A stretch of DNA of 36,330 bases, taken from assembly GCA_023512725.1 (NCBI GenBank), contig JAILZB010000009.1, positions 1 to 36,330 of the forward strand. The letters run 5' to 3'. This document shows positions 1 to 9,035 of this stretch, piece after piece. Numbering within the stretch: the first letter of the stretch is position 1; each line of letters starts with the position of its first letter. Below the pieces are notes generated by a model, which was not told where the DNA came from, ran no database searches, and saw nothing but the letters and a program-made list of their open reading frames with translations. The stretch comes from Chloroflexota bacterium (GTDB lineage: Bacteria; Chloroflexota; Dehalococcoidia; SpSt-223). Both the position numbers and the translations under genes were made by a program.

Positions 1-1360
1 GACCCTCACCACCTTGCAGGCGCGGATCATCTTCGACTCGGGGGCGTTCCCCGCGGGGACCCCGGTCGGCGCGACCATGATGATCGGGGCCTACTACCGC
101 TTCCAGCACCTGGATGTCGAAGGGCTGGAGGTGCTGACGAACAAATGCAGCGCAGGGGCCTACCGTGCGCCGGGCATGCCCGAGGTGACGTTCGCCATTG
201 AACAGCTGGTCGATGAAGTCTGCCGCCAGGGTGGGTTCGACCCGATCGCGCTGCGCAAGCAGAATGTGTGCCAGGAAGGCGACCCGATGCCGAACGGTCG
301 CCCCTGGCCGAAGATCGGCTTCTACGAATGCCTGGAAGCGCTGGAGCAGTCGGAGCTATGGCGGACCCGCCACCAGACGAAGAACGGCGGCAAGCCGCGC
401 GGGATCGGCGTGGCGATCGGCGGCTGGCCGGGTGGGGTGCAGCCCGCGAGCGCCATCGTCAAAATGAACGAGAACGGCACCTTCACGGTGGTGGTAGGGT
501 CGAACGATATCAGCGGGGTCAACACCAGCTTCACCATGATCGCAGCAGAGGAGCTGGGGGTGCCGGTGACGATGGTGCGTACCGTCACCGGCGATACCGA
601 CACGGCACCCTACGCTGGGCTCGCTGCCGGCTCCAAGACGCTCTACACCGTCGGCAAGTCGGTCCAGGAAGCGGCGGCAGATGCGCGGCGCCAGATCCTG
701 CAGATCGCTGCCGAGGAGCTGGGTGTTTCCCCGGAGGAACTCCAGATTGAGGAGGGGGTCGTCTTCGTCCCCGGCACCGAGAAGCGGCTCACCTTCCAGC
801 GCATTGCTGGCCTTACCATGGGGTTTGGCAGCCGCTACGCTCCCGTGACCGGCCGCGGGGGGTCGGTGATCCGCAACCAGGCACCCGGGACGACGGCCCA
901 AGCCTTCGAGATCGAGCTGGACCCCGAGACGGGCAACCTCACCGTGCTCCGGGTGGCGGCGGTGCAGGATGTGGGCAAGGCGATCAATCGGCTGTCGGTC
1001 ATCGGGCAGCTAGAGGGCGGGGTCACCCAGAGCCTCGGGATGGCCCTCACGGAGGAGCTGGTCTACGACGAACGCGGTCACCTGCGCAACCCCGCATTCC
1101 TCGACTACCGTCTGCTGACCGCCCTCGATGTGCCGCGGATCGAAGCAATCCTGGTCGAGGTGCCCGCGCCGGAAGGGCCGTTCGGAGCCCGGATCGTCGG
1201 TGAGCCCTCGATCATCCCTGCTCCCGCGGGGGTCGCCAACGCCCTGCGCGATGCCACGGGGATCCGCTTCTTCGAAGCGCCAATGACCCCCGAGCGAGTG
1301 CTCCGCCGCCTGCGCGAGGCAGGGCTCGCGCGGGTGCCCACCCTGGCGGGGGTGCGCTGA
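1..1360 (+). CDS. Xanthine dehydrogenase/aldehyde oxidase-type molybdopterin-binding subunit (5' partial)
   Basis: This is the C-terminal part of the large molybdenum subunit of a xanthine dehydrogenase-family hydroxylase. The reading frame is open from base 2, so the true start lies left of the window. Visible family features include AGAYRAPGMPE near the start, the stretch beginning GSNDISGVN at about base 500, and VGEPSIIP at about bases 1196-1219. The Glu codon at 1202-1204 lies where the family has its catalytic base next to the cofactor. The usual C-terminal MTPERVL motif closes the protein. These enzymes hydroxylate purines, aldehydes, aromatics or CO with Mo-cofactor, FeS and FAD subunits. 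The partner subunits are not in the window, so the substrate cannot be assigned. The protein ends with TGA at 1358-1360. The family is clear; the specificity is unknown. Confidence 0.93.
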   Translation, partial: TLTTLQARIIFDSGAFPAGTPVGATMMIGAYYRFQHLDVEGLEVLTNKCSAGAYRAPGMPEVTFAIEQLVDEVCRQGGFDPIALRKQNVCQEGDPMPNGRPWPKIGFYECLEALEQSELWRTRHQTKNGGKPRGIGVAIGGWPGGVQPASAIVKMNENGTFTVVVGSNDISGVNTSFTMIAAEELGVPVTMVRTVTGDTDTAPYAGLAAGSKTLYTVGKSVQEAAADARRQILQIAAEELGVSPEELQIEEGVVFVPGTEKRLTFQRIAGLTMGFGSRYAPVTGRGGSVIRNQAPGTTAQAFEIELDPETGNLTVLRVAAVQDVGKAINRLSVIGQLEGGVTQSLGMALTEELVYDERGHLRNPAFLDYRLLTALDVPRIEAILVEVPAPEGPFGARIVGEPSIIPAPAGVANALRDATGIRFFEAPMTPERVLRRLREAGLARVPTLAGVR

Positions 1361-1415
1361 GGCGTTGCCTGCTCTCTTCCCGATCGGAGGGGGCAGGCCA
1401 TCCTGGCGGGGCTGC

Positions 1416-1814
1416 CTAGCCGGGGCGGAGAAAGGTGGCGTAGATCACGGCACCGAGCCCGAGCCCACCGAGGATCCCGCCGCACAGCCCGATGGCCATC
1501 CCGATCGTCACGGCCGTTGCAATCAGGGGGCCGCGGCCAGCCGGCCGGCTGACCACGACCACCGAATCGGCGGCGGGGGCGACCACGGCCGGCTCGGGAG
1601 GGGCTTCGCTCACGACCACCGTGGGCTCCGCCTTTGCCTCGCTCACGACCATGACTGGGGTGGGGCTTTCCCCGCTTGTCACCAGGGCGACCACGCCTTC
1701 CTGATTCTCGACCAGATAGCGCAGCCCACACTGCGGGCAGGTAAAGCTGAGGTCGTGCTCATCGAAGAGCAGAGGCGTCCGACAGCTGAAGCAAGGGATC
1801 CGCACTCGTGGCAT
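1416..1814 (-). CDS. Small zinc-ribbon protein with C-terminal membrane anchor
   Basis: This is a 132-residue protein. The N-terminus has two knuckles, CFSC at residues 8-11 and CPQC about 20 residues later, which form a single zinc ribbon. A Val/Ala/Pro/Glu-rich linker follows (about residues 45-95), then one long Gly-rich hydrophobic segment near the C-terminus (about residues 101-127). It therefore looks like a zinc-ribbon head tethered to the membrane, an architecture common in uncharacterised bacterial proteins. The ATG at 1814 is chosen because GGAGGA lies at 1824-1819, four bases upstream; an in-frame upstream start lacks such a site. It is transcribed away from the membrane protein at 1992 and converges on the molybdoenzyme gene. 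The function is not known. Confidence 0.75.
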   Translation of the reverse strand: MPRVRIPCFSCRTPLLFDEHDLSFTCPQCGLRYLVENQEGVVALVTSGESPTPVMVVSEAKAEPTVVVSEAPPEPAVVAPAADSVVVVSRPAGRGPLIATAVTIGMAIGLCGGILGGLGLGAVIYATFLRPG

Positions 1815-1874
1815 GCGCTCCTCCGCGCTAACTGTACTGCATCCCATGCCTGCCTGCTGCTCGCGCGGAACTGC

Positions 1875-1889
1875 CCGCTACAATAGCGG
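1875..1889. promoter_or_regulatory. Inverted repeat containing a -10-like TACAAT in a divergent intergenic region
   Basis: CCGCTA-CAA-TAGCGG is a perfect 6-bp inverted repeat with a 3-bp centre. It contains TACAAT (1879-1884), a plausible plus-strand -10 element for the gene starting at 1992. No good -35 is visible 16-18 bp upstream. It could be an operator overlapping a promoter, or chance. Confidence 0.3.
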
Positions 1890-1991
1890 CCGGGTCACTG
1901 GCAGGGGCCACCGCCAGCCAGCAGGTGCTTGCGGTGGGCGGGCCGCTGGCAGGCGGGTGGGAGGGTGCCCTGCCAAGCAGGAGGCCCAGGT

Positions 1992-2669
1992 GTGCACAGA
2001 GGACAGGCGGTGGATGAGCCGCAGCTGACGAGCGAAGAAATCCGGCTCCTCCGCCAGCTCCGACGCTACCTGGCCCTGGGCGACCCCCTGGGGCCGCGGG
2101 CCACCCTGCCGGCCATCGTCCGCTATCTCACGCTGCTGGAAGCGAGCGAGGCTGCTCAGCACGCCGGGGACGCTCGTGCCGCCCTTGCCTACCGGCTGCA
2201 GGCTGCAGGGCTGCGTCGGCAGGGAGTGGTCAGCCGACTGGTCACGCTGGGGATGGTCCTGCTCCTGCTGCTGCTTGCACTGGGTGAACTGCGCAGTGCC
2301 AGCAACGACTACCAGCGGATCGGCCCTGCTCTCCAGGGGACATTCCAGGCGCTCGCGACCCCGGACTTCTCGCGGCTGGACAGCGCTTTCCTCCTCCCCG
2401 ACCCACTGCGGGGCCGGTTCACGCCCGACCCGCAGGCGGCCTTTGCCCCCGTACTCGCTGACTACCGCCAGCGAACGGAGGCGAGCCTCCGCGAGGCCCA
2501 GGGAGGGTTCCAGGAGGCAGTGGCCCACGCCCGGAACGCAGCGGTCCTTGCCCTGGCAGCCCTCCTCTGGCTCGTCCTGCAGCCGCAGGAAGTGGGGCGT
2601 CGCTGGCTGGCACCCCTGGTGGGGAAGCTGCTCACACGAGAACCGCCCCCTCACCGGAGGGGGCGGTAA
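1992..2669 (+). CDS. Uncharacterised two-helix membrane protein
   Basis: This is a 225-residue protein that I do not recognise. GTG at 1992 is preferred over an upstream in-frame TTG (1929) because AGGAGG sits at 1979-1984, seven bases upstream. The N-terminal third is a charged, probably helical region rich in Leu, Arg and Ala. It is followed by a strongly hydrophobic segment (about residues 85-103), a roughly 85-residue soluble loop with many Gln, Arg and Glu, and a second hydrophobic segment (about residues 185-200). The C-terminus is basic. The topology suggests both ends are inside with the loop outside, or the reverse. The stop codon overlaps a strong hairpin shared with the converging sigma factor gene. 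No function is assigned. Confidence 0.65.
   Translation: MHRGQAVDEPQLTSEEIRLLRQLRRYLALGDPLGPRATLPAIVRYLTLLEASEAAQHAGDARAALAYRLQAAGLRRQGVVSRLVTLGMVLLLLLLALGELRSASNDYQRIGPALQGTFQALATPDFSRLDSAFLLPDPLRGRFTPDPQAAFAPVLADYRQRTEASLREAQGGFQEAVAHARNAAVLALAALLWLVLQPQEVGRRWLAPLVGKLLTREPPPHRRGR
2642..2667. terminator. Bidirectional hairpin terminator overlapping a stop codon
   Basis: The arms ACCGCCCCCTC (2642-2652) and GAGGGGGCGGT (2657-2667) pair perfectly over 11 bp around the loop ACCG. The right arm runs into the TAA stop of the gene at 1992. The sigma factor gene on the other strand stops at 2688. No U-tract follows on either strand, so termination efficiency is uncertain, but the position between converging genes fits. 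Confidence 0.65.
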
Positions 2670-2687
2670 TGCCGGACCCAGCGGAAC

Positions 2688-3836
2688 TCATTCGAGGTAA
2701 TCGCGGAGCTTCGCCCAGACCCGCGGCTGGCGCAGCTTGTTGAACGCCTCCGCCTCGATCTGGCGAACCCGCTCGCGGCTGAGGTTGAGCTCGCTGCCGA
2801 TCTCCTCGAGGGTGCGCGCTCGCCCATCGACCAGGCCGAAGCGGAGCTTGATCACCGCCTGCTGCCGCTCGGTGAGCTCGGAGAGGACCTCCTCGATCTC
2901 CTCGCGCAGCGAGTTCTCAGCCACCACCACGGCAGGCTCCTGGCTGACCTTGTCCGGCACCAGGTCGCCCAGCGTCAGCTCGTCCTCGTCGCCCAGGGGC
3001 GTTTCGAGGGAGACGGGCTGGCGTGCAGCGCGGATGATGTTCTCCACCCGGTCCGGGGTCGAGCCCATCGCCTCCGCTACCTCATCGACCGTCGGGTCGC
3101 GCCCGAGGTCCTGATGGAGCGCATGCGCCGTCCGGTAGTACTGACCGATCTGCTCGATCATGTGGACCGGGATGCGGATCGTGCGCGCCTGGTCGGCGAC
3201 CGCCCGGCTGACCGACTGGCGGATCCACCAGGTGGCGTAGGTGCTGAAGCGGAAGCCCCGGCGGTAGTCGAACTTCTCGACCGCCCGCTGGAGGCCGAGG
3301 TTCCCCTCCTGGATCAGGTCCAGCAGGGGAAGGCCGCGGCCAAGGTACCGCTTCGCCACTGAGACCACCAGGCGCAGGTTTGCCTCCGTCAGGTGGCGGC
3401 GGGCCGCCTCCCCGCGGCGGATGATCTCCTCCAGTTCCTCGCGGTTGCCCACGCCTTCGGCCAGCTGCCGCTTGGCGATCTCCCCGGCCTCGATCGCCTT
3501 GGCCAGTTCAATCTCCTCGTGTGGCTTCAGGAGCGGTACCCGGTCGATCTCGCGCAGGTAGATCGCGATCGGCTCCTCGGCGCCAGCCAGGTCACCGTCG
3601 AACTCCTCCTCGAGGTCCTCACTGGTCGCCTGCCGGCTCCGACGCAACACCTCACCGGTGCGGGCGGCGTCGAACTGGCCGTCCGGTCCGCCCAGGTCGT
3701 CGCTCCCCAGGAACTCGCGCACGAGCTCCGGGTCGATCGGCGCAGCTGCCCCGCCAAAGCCTGGCTCATCCAGATGCATCGTCCCGCTCTGCTCGCGGGT
3801 CAGTTCTCGCTCGCGTTCAATCAATCGGTTCATCAT
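2688..3836 (-). CDS. rpoD: Primary-type RNA polymerase sigma factor (sigma-70/SigA family)
   Basis: This 382-residue sigma-70 family protein directs RNA polymerase to promoters. Region 1.2 is visible ([14 protein letters not shown], about residues 90-104). Region 2 contains [22 protein letters not shown] and the -10-reading stretch [17 protein letters not shown] region 3 follows, and region 4.2 carries the helix-turn-helix [19 protein letters not shown] near the C-terminus. The core matches primary sigma factors closely. The N-terminus is short and acidic, with no long region 1.1, as in many SigA/HrdB-like proteins outside Proteobacteria. GGAGG upstream of the tandem ATGs at 3836/3833 supports the start; which ATG is used cannot be decided. 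It is divergent from the GT-C gene at 3911. It could be one of several SigA-like paralogues. Confidence 0.93.
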   Translation of the reverse strand: MMNRLIERERELTREQSGTMHLDEPGFGGAAAPIDPELVREFLGSDDLGGPDGQFDAARTGEVLRRSRQATSEDLEEEFDGDLAGAEEPIAIYLREIDRVPLLKPHEEIELAKAIEAGEIAKRQLAEGVGNREELEEIIRRGEAARRHLTEANLRLVVSVAKRYLGRGLPLLDLIQEGNLGLQRAVEKFDYRRGFRFSTYATWWIRQSVSRAVADQARTIRIPVHMIEQIGQYYRTAHALHQDLGRDPTVDEVAEAMGSTPDRVENIIRAARQPVSLETPLGDEDELTLGDLVPDKVSQEPAVVVAENSLREEIEEVLSELTERQQAVIKLRFGLVDGRARTLEEIGSELNLSRERVRQIEAEAFNKLRQPRVWAKLRDYLE

Positions 3837-3870
3837 CGCTCATCCCCTCCACACCGTCGGGTTGTGGCTC

Positions 3871-3904
3871 GGGAGGTCCGTGGCCTCCCTGGCTGTGCTA
3901 CCAT
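3871..3904 (+). promoter_or_regulatory. Extended -10 promoter with upstream dyad; possible leaderless start at 3911
   Basis: TG-C-TACCAT (3896-3904) is an extended -10 element. Its last base is seven positions before the GTG at 3911, so transcription would begin at or next to the start codon. No purine-rich ribosome site precedes the GTG. An imperfect dyad, GGGAGG (3871-3876) with CCTCCC (3884-3889), covers the -35 area and could be an operator for either divergent gene. No -35 consensus is present. Confidence 0.4.
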
Positions 3905-3910
3905 CCCGGG

Positions 3911-6673
3911 GTGACTGCCCGGCTTGCTTCTCGCCCAGCCGTTCGGCCCGCGGTCACCAGCGCCCCAGCCCTCCTTGCGGTGCGTGGCCCGCTCCTTGCC
4001 GCGCTGCTCTACCTTCTCCTGACCCTCCTCCTCACCTGGCCGCTCGCGCAGCACTGGGCCGACCACGTTGTTGGCCGTGATGTCGACGAGGGGATCTTTC
4101 TCTGGAACCTCTGGTGGGTTCGTTTCTCCCTCCTCGACCGACATCAGTCGCCGTTCTTCACGGACTTTATCTTCTTTCCGGTTGGCGTGAGCCTGGTGTA
4201 CTACACCCTGACCCTCGTCAACGGGCTGCTCGCGCTTCCCTGGCAGCCCCTCCTCGGGCTCATCGGCACCGCCAATCTCCTCTTTGTGCTCAACGTGGCT
4301 GGCAACGGCTTCGCTGCCTTTCTCCTCTGCCGCTCCCTGCTGGAGGCTGCGGGTGTCCCGCGCCCCGACTGGGCAGCGTTTCTCGGTGGTGCCGCTTTCG
4401 CCTTTGCCGCCTCCCGTTGGGTGTATGCCTCCTTTGGCTCCGCCAATCTGACCACGCTCTGGCCGCTTCCGCTCTTGCTCCTTGCCCTGTTAGGTCTCCT
4501 CAACGGACGACCTTTCTCGGCTGCTGGGCAAGGAGCCCCCTCCGCGGGGGATGCCAAACGGACGGCGTGGGGGCAAGCTGCCCTCGTCGTCCTCTGGTTC
4601 GCCCTCGCGTTCTACACCGAGTTAACGCTGGCGGCCTTCGCGTTGTTCCTTGCCCTCCCCGTTGTGGTCATCCGCCTTGGCAGCGCCCTCCGCCAGCGCC
4701 AGCCCTTGCTTCCCCTGCTGGGGCCGCTGGCCGTGGCGGGAAGTGGCTGCTTTGCCGTCGCCGCGCCCCTGCTTTTCCTGATGTGGCAGGAGGATCGCCT
4801 CGAAGGCTCCTACCTGGTCGATCGCTGGGGCTACGCCGATGGCTTCTCGGCTGACCTCCTCTCGTTTTTCCTTCCGACCCGCCTCCATCCCCTCTTCGGA
4901 GAGCTGGCTGCTCCGTGGACCAGTCAGTTCACCGATGTGCCGATCGTCTATCTCGGCTACGGGGTATTACTATTTACGTTGCTCGGGCGCTGGCGGTTTC
5001 CTCACCCCACCCGGGTCTGGGGGTGGTTGGCGCTCGCCTTTGCGGTGCTCTGTCTCGGCCCGGTGCTCCACATCCTCGGACGCTCCCGCTGGAACTTTGA
5101 CGGCCTCGAGACAAACATCCCGCTCCCCTATATCTTCTTCCACTATCTCCCCCTGATTAGCGCCAACCGATTCCCGAATCGTTTCAGTATTCCCCTCACG
5201 CTCTGCCTAGCCGTGCTGGTCGCCTTTGGGGTGGCAGCGCTGCTGCGGGCGTTTCCCCGCCGGGCGACGCCACTCGTCGCCAGCCTGGCCCTGGTCGTCC
5301 TCCTCTTCGACCAGATTGCGGTACCTCTGCCCCTGAATGAGGTACGCGCCCCCGACCTCTACACGATCATTGCGGCCGAGCCTGGCGACTTCAGCATCGC
5401 CCAGCTGCCGCTCGGCTGGCGGAATAGCTACGGGGTCCTGGGGAAGGAGCGGACGACGGTCCAGGCCTACCAGGCATTCCACCAGAAGCGGATGCTTGGT
5501 GGGAACATCTCACGGAATCCTCCCTTCAAGTTCACCTACTTCGCTGACCTTCCCCTCTTCGGCACCCTTGCCCAGTTGGAGCAGGGGGTCCTCCCCGATG
5601 CCGCGACGGAAGCCGCCGACCGTGCTGCCGCGCCTGCCCTGATCGCGCTCTACGACCTGCGTTTTCTGGTCGTCCACCGCCGCTACGACGTGGCCGCGGC
5701 CGAGGAGTATGCCCGGCGGGTGCTCCCTCTTGAACTGGTGCGCGATGACGGCCGCGACGCCCTCTACCGGGTCCGCCCCGTTCCCCCACCGACTGCCCTC
5801 AGCCTGGCCTTCGGCGACCCTACCAGCCGTCCCTACCGCGGCGATGGCTGGAGCGGCGAAGAGCAGTACCTCGGTGAGGCGGTGCGCTGGTCTCTCCGTT
5901 CCCGCGCCCGCATCTTCCTGCCGCGTTTCGCTAGCGAGGCGGTGCTCCACCTCCGGGCTGCGCCGCTCGGCTACCCCGGTCGACCGGACACCACTCTGCG
6001 CCTCCTCCTCAACGACGAGCTGCTAGGGGAGTTCTCGCTTCGCGAGGGGTTGGCCGACTATCAGGTGGTGGTGCCAGCGACGAGCTGGCGGACGGGTGCC
6101 AACGCCCTCGACGTGGTGGTTGACCGGCTCGCGCGGCCGGCCGAGGTGCTTCCGCCCGAGCGAAGCATTGGCACGACGGGCACTCGCGCTCCCGTTGACC
6201 TCCGCGTCCAGTCCGCGGGCTTGCTGAGCGGGAATGTTGCCCGCATCCTCGTCAATGGGCAGCAGGTCGCGCGCGACCGGCGCGGCTACAACCTTGTCGC
6301 CCTCGACCCGACGAGTGGCCGGGTCCTCCTCTCGGTGGCGTTCGATACGTTCGCCGACCCCACCGCTGCCACCCGGTTAGCCGAGACAATCCGCCAACTG
6401 CCAGCCGGGACGATCGTCGCGCTGGCGGCGAAAGATGATGCCGCGACCCTGCTCACTGAGGAGGCGGTCGCGGCGCTGCGAACGGCCGGGATGATGACCG
6501 ACCTGCGGGGGGCGTTTCGCGCCAGTCACGCAGCGATCGGTGTGGTCGGGGCACCGCCTGGCAGTGCCCTCGAAGCGAGCGGACCGGAGGCCGTCCAGCT
6601 GGCACTTGGGCGCTCGCCCGATGAACGAATGCTGGGGCTCGCCGTTGCGCGGGTGGAGATCCGCCAGCGATGA
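3911..6673 (+). CDS. GT-C-type polytopic membrane protein with C-terminal ILEI-like domain
   Basis: This 920-residue protein has a polytopic N-terminal half with many hydrophobic helices. An Asp/Glu pair (GRDVDEGIFLWNLWW, about residues 55-70) lies in the first outer loop, where GT-C glycosyltransferases keep their metal-binding acidic residues. The C-terminal half is soluble. A beta-rich, jelly-roll-like region spans about residues 610-760. A domain resembling the ILEI/FAM3 fold follows (about 762-905), with GYNLVALDP, AFDTF, PAGTIVALAAKDDA and HAAIGVVG in the right order. I infer transfer of a lipid-linked sugar to an extracytoplasmic acceptor, with the C-terminus recognising glycan. GTG at 3911 is chosen from the promoter geometry; the frame is open further upstream, but that part overlaps rpoD and looks non-coding. 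It overlaps the next gene by four bases. Confidence 0.8.
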   Translation: MTARLASRPAVRPAVTSAPALLAVRGPLLAALLYLLLTLLLTWPLAQHWADHVVGRDVDEGIFLWNLWWVRFSLLDRHQSPFFTDFIFFPVGVSLVYYTLTLVNGLLALPWQPLLGLIGTANLLFVLNVAGNGFAAFLLCRSLLEAAGVPRPDWAAFLGGAAFAFAASRWVYASFGSANLTTLWPLPLLLLALLGLLNGRPFSAAGQGAPSAGDAKRTAWGQAALVVLWFALAFYTELTLAAFALFLALPVVVIRLGSALRQRQPLLPLLGPLAVAGSGCFAVAAPLLFLMWQEDRLEGSYLVDRWGYADGFSADLLSFFLPTRLHPLFGELAAPWTSQFTDVPIVYLGYGVLLFTLLGRWRFPHPTRVWGWLALAFAVLCLGPVLHILGRSRWNFDGLETNIPLPYIFFHYLPLISANRFPNRFSIPLTLCLAVLVAFGVAALLRAFPRRATPLVASLALVVLLFDQIAVPLPLNEVRAPDLYTIIAAEPGDFSIAQLPLGWRNSYGVLGKERTTVQAYQAFHQKRMLGGNISRNPPFKFTYFADLPLFGTLAQLEQGVLPDAATEAADRAAAPALIALYDLRFLVVHRRYDVAAAEEYARRVLPLELVRDDGRDALYRVRPVPPPTALSLAFGDPTSRPYRGDGWSGEEQYLGEAVRWSLRSRARIFLPRFASEAVLHLRAAPLGYPGRPDTTLRLLLNDELLGEFSLREGLADYQVVVPATSWRTGANALDVVVDRLARPAEVLPPERSIGTTGTRAPVDLRVQSAGLLSGNVARILVNGQQVARDRRGYNLVALDPTSGRVLLSVAFDTFADPTAATRLAETIRQLPAGTIVALAAKDDAATLLTEEAVAALRTAGMMTDLRGAFRASHAAIGVVGAPPGSALEASGPEAVQLALGRSPDERMLGLAVARVEIRQR

Positions 6674-8988
6674 GCGTTGCGAGCGCCCGGCGAGCAGGTC
6701 TGCTGGATGGGCAGTCGTTGCTGCAGGCAGCCAGCGCAGGGGGAGCAGTGCCCCGCCTCGCGCGGGCAGACCTCCTGCTGGCCCTCACGGTGGGGGGCAG
6801 CGCCCTGCTGCTCTACTTGCGTACCCTGGCGCCGACAGTCCTCGCCTTCGATAGCGGTGAGTTCCAGTTTGCCGGTCCCACCCTTGGCCTGGCCCACCCG
6901 ACTGGCTATCCGCTCTACCTGCTCCTCGCCTGGCTGGTCCACTGGCTCCCCGTGGGGGATGTCGCCTACCGGGTGAACCTGCTCTCGGCCCTGGCAGCGA
7001 GCGGAGCGGTGGTGATCACCGTGTTCCTTGGGGTCTCGCTCCTGCCCGGTTCCCCTCTGGCCCGACGGAGCGGGGCGAGCGCAGCGGCTGCGCTCCTTGC
7101 CGTCGCCTCCGAGTTCTGGTCGCAGGCCGTGATCGCCGAGGTCTACGCCCTCCAGCTGCTGCTGCTCGCCCTGCTCAGCCTCGCGGTGGTGCGGCGCTGG
7201 CCGCTACCCGTAGTGGGGGGGCTGGTTGGGATGTCGCTGGCCCATCACCGGGCCGCCCTGCTCACCCTGCCCGTGCTGGGGCTGTACCTCCTGCTGGACC
7301 AGCGCCCGGGCTGGCCGGGGTTGCGCGTGGTCGGGTTGAGCGTGCTGACTACCCTCCTCCCGCTCGCGCTCTATCTCTACATCCCCCTCCGTGCTGAGCA
7401 TTCGCCCTATCTGCGCCAGGTCACGGGTGGCGGGCGCGCGATCGTCGTCTTCCAGAACGACCTCAACGGGTTTCTCGATGCCGTAACCGGGCGCGTCTTT
7501 GCCGACAAGCTGGGGCCTGCCCACTTCGAGGAGCGGCTCGCCCTCTTCGTTCAGCTGCTCGGTCGCCAGTGGAACCTCGCCGTGCTACTGGTCGCCCTTG
7601 TTGGAGAGGTGCTTGTGCTGGTGCGGCGACCGGTCGTGGGCGGGCTCCTCGCCGGAGTTTTCGGGGTGACAGTCGCCTTCGGGCTGGTCTATCAGATCGG
7701 CGATATCGAGGTGTACTTCATCCCTGCCTACTGGGCGGCGGCGCTGGCTGCTGGTGCCTTCGTAGCGACACTGGTCAACCGCTTCCGGACCCCGCGGATG
7801 GCGCTCAGCCTCGGTGCTGTCGCCACGCTCGCCCTGGCCCTACCGCCGCTGTTCCAGCACTTCCCGGCCCTCGATCGCAGCAACGACTGGCAGGTGCGCG
7901 CCCGCTGGGAGGAGATCCTGGGCGAGCCGCTCGAGCGCGGAGCTATCCTGACGAGCGACGATCGCGACGACCTGACCCCCCTGTGGTACTTCACCCTCGT
8001 CGAACGGCGCCGCCCGGACCTGGTTGGCGCCTTCCCCGGGATGGTCAATGCCCCTGAGTACGCTGATCTTGGGCGGCTGATCGACACGCTTGCCGGGCCA
8101 GATGAGCGGATTTACCTCATCAAACCGATGCCGGGCTTGGAGGTGAAATATCGCCTGGAAGCGCAGGGCAGCCTCTGGCGGGTCGTCGGGCCAGCGGTCG
8201 ACCGGGATCCACCCCGGCGGCTGGAGGTGCGGGTCGGCGAGGAACTGCTGCTGGAAGGGGCCGAACTGCCTGCCCTCGTGGCGGGCGAGCAGCTGACGGT
8301 GACTCTCTGGTGGGACGTCCAGCAGCCGCCCGGGCGCAACCTCACCACCTTCGTCCACCTGCTCGACCATCAGGGGCGGCTGGTGGCCCAGAGCGACGCG
8401 CCGCCGGGCGGCCTCTTCTACCCCACCAGCCGCTGGCGCGCTGGGGAGCGACTGCTCGACCGCCACCTGCTGCGGTTGCCGTCCGACCTGCCGGCTGGCC
8501 GCTACTCGGTACGAGCGGGGGTGTATGACGAACGGCTGCGTCGCTTGCCCACCGCCCAGGGCGACACCGTCGACCTCGGGGCGGTGCGGGTGCTGCGGCC
8601 GTTGAGCGAGCAGCCGGCCCAGCGGGTGGAGCGTGAGGTCATTGGTATCGGTCAACTGGAGGGGTTCACCCTCGCTGGCAGCCGCCTGCGCCTGTTCTGG
8701 ACGGCGGCCGGGCCCACCCTGACCCCCTTGACCGTTTTCCTGCACCTGGTAGACGCGAGTGGCCGCCTGGTGGCCCAGGCCGACGGCCCCCCAGCGGGCG
8801 GCAGGCTCCCGACGACCAGTTGGCTGGCCGGGGAGCGCGTGCTCGACGAGCGTCAGCTCCCGCTCGGCCAGCTGGCGCCAGGGCGCTACCGGCTCGTGAC
8901 AGGGTGGTACGACCCCCAGACGGGTGCCCGTGCCCCACTCGCCGGGGGCGGGGATACGATCGACCTGGGCGAGCTGACCGTCCCCTGA
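6670..8988 (+). CDS. DUF2723-type GT-C membrane protein with two C-terminal sandwich repeats
   Basis: This is a 772-residue protein. The ATG overlaps the TGA of the preceding gene (ATGA, 6670-6673), which indicates translational coupling. The N-terminal half is polytopic and carries the DUF2723/protein O-mannosyltransferase-like signature DSGEFQFAGPTLGLAHPTGY (about residues 58-77), including the Asp and Glu of GT-C enzymes. The C-terminal 270 residues hold two copies of a beta-sandwich-like unit. The shared pattern is LTVTLWW / LRLFWT, FVHLLD / FLHLVD, GRLVAQ-D, W-AGER-LD, LPAGRYSVRAGVYD / LAPGRYRLVTGWYD, ending GDTVDLG / GDTIDLG. The pair probably handles cell-envelope glycans or protein O-glycosylation; no experimental substrate is known to me. 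No terminator is obvious after the stop. Confidence 0.82.
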   Translation: MSVASARRAGLLDGQSLLQAASAGGAVPRLARADLLLALTVGGSALLLYLRTLAPTVLAFDSGEFQFAGPTLGLAHPTGYPLYLLLAWLVHWLPVGDVAYRVNLLSALAASGAVVITVFLGVSLLPGSPLARRSGASAAAALLAVASEFWSQAVIAEVYALQLLLLALLSLAVVRRWPLPVVGGLVGMSLAHHRAALLTLPVLGLYLLLDQRPGWPGLRVVGLSVLTTLLPLALYLYIPLRAEHSPYLRQVTGGGRAIVVFQNDLNGFLDAVTGRVFADKLGPAHFEERLALFVQLLGRQWNLAVLLVALVGEVLVLVRRPVVGGLLAGVFGVTVAFGLVYQIGDIEVYFIPAYWAAALAAGAFVATLVNRFRTPRMALSLGAVATLALALPPLFQHFPALDRSNDWQVRARWEEILGEPLERGAILTSDDRDDLTPLWYFTLVERRRPDLVGAFPGMVNAPEYADLGRLIDTLAGPDERIYLIKPMPGLEVKYRLEAQGSLWRVVGPAVDRDPPRRLEVRVGEELLLEGAELPALVAGEQLTVTLWWDVQQPPGRNLTTFVHLLDHQGRLVAQSDAPPGGLFYPTSRWRAGERLLDRHLLRLPSDLPAGRYSVRAGVYDERLRRLPTAQGDTVDLGAVRVLRPLSEQPAQRVEREVIGIGQLEGFTLAGSRLRLFWTAAGPTLTPLTVFLHLVDASGRLVAQADGPPAGGRLPTTSWLAGERVLDERQLPLGQLAPGRYRLVTGWYDPQTGARAPLAGGGDTIDLGELTVP

Positions 8989-9035
8989 GCCGATCTGGCC
9001 AGGAAGCGGCCTCGGCAGGGAGACCCAGGAGACAG

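Noticed and set aside
1392-1416. Interrupted inverted repeat (GGCAG / CTGCC) between the molybdoenzyme and zinc-ribbon genes
   Set aside because: The stem is only five bases with a long loop, too weak to call a terminator.
3521-3910. Upstream extension of the GT-C gene by 130 codons
   Set aside because: It lies opposite rpoD and is Arg/Pro-rich with no motif. The promoter and hydrophobic N-terminus point to GTG 3911.
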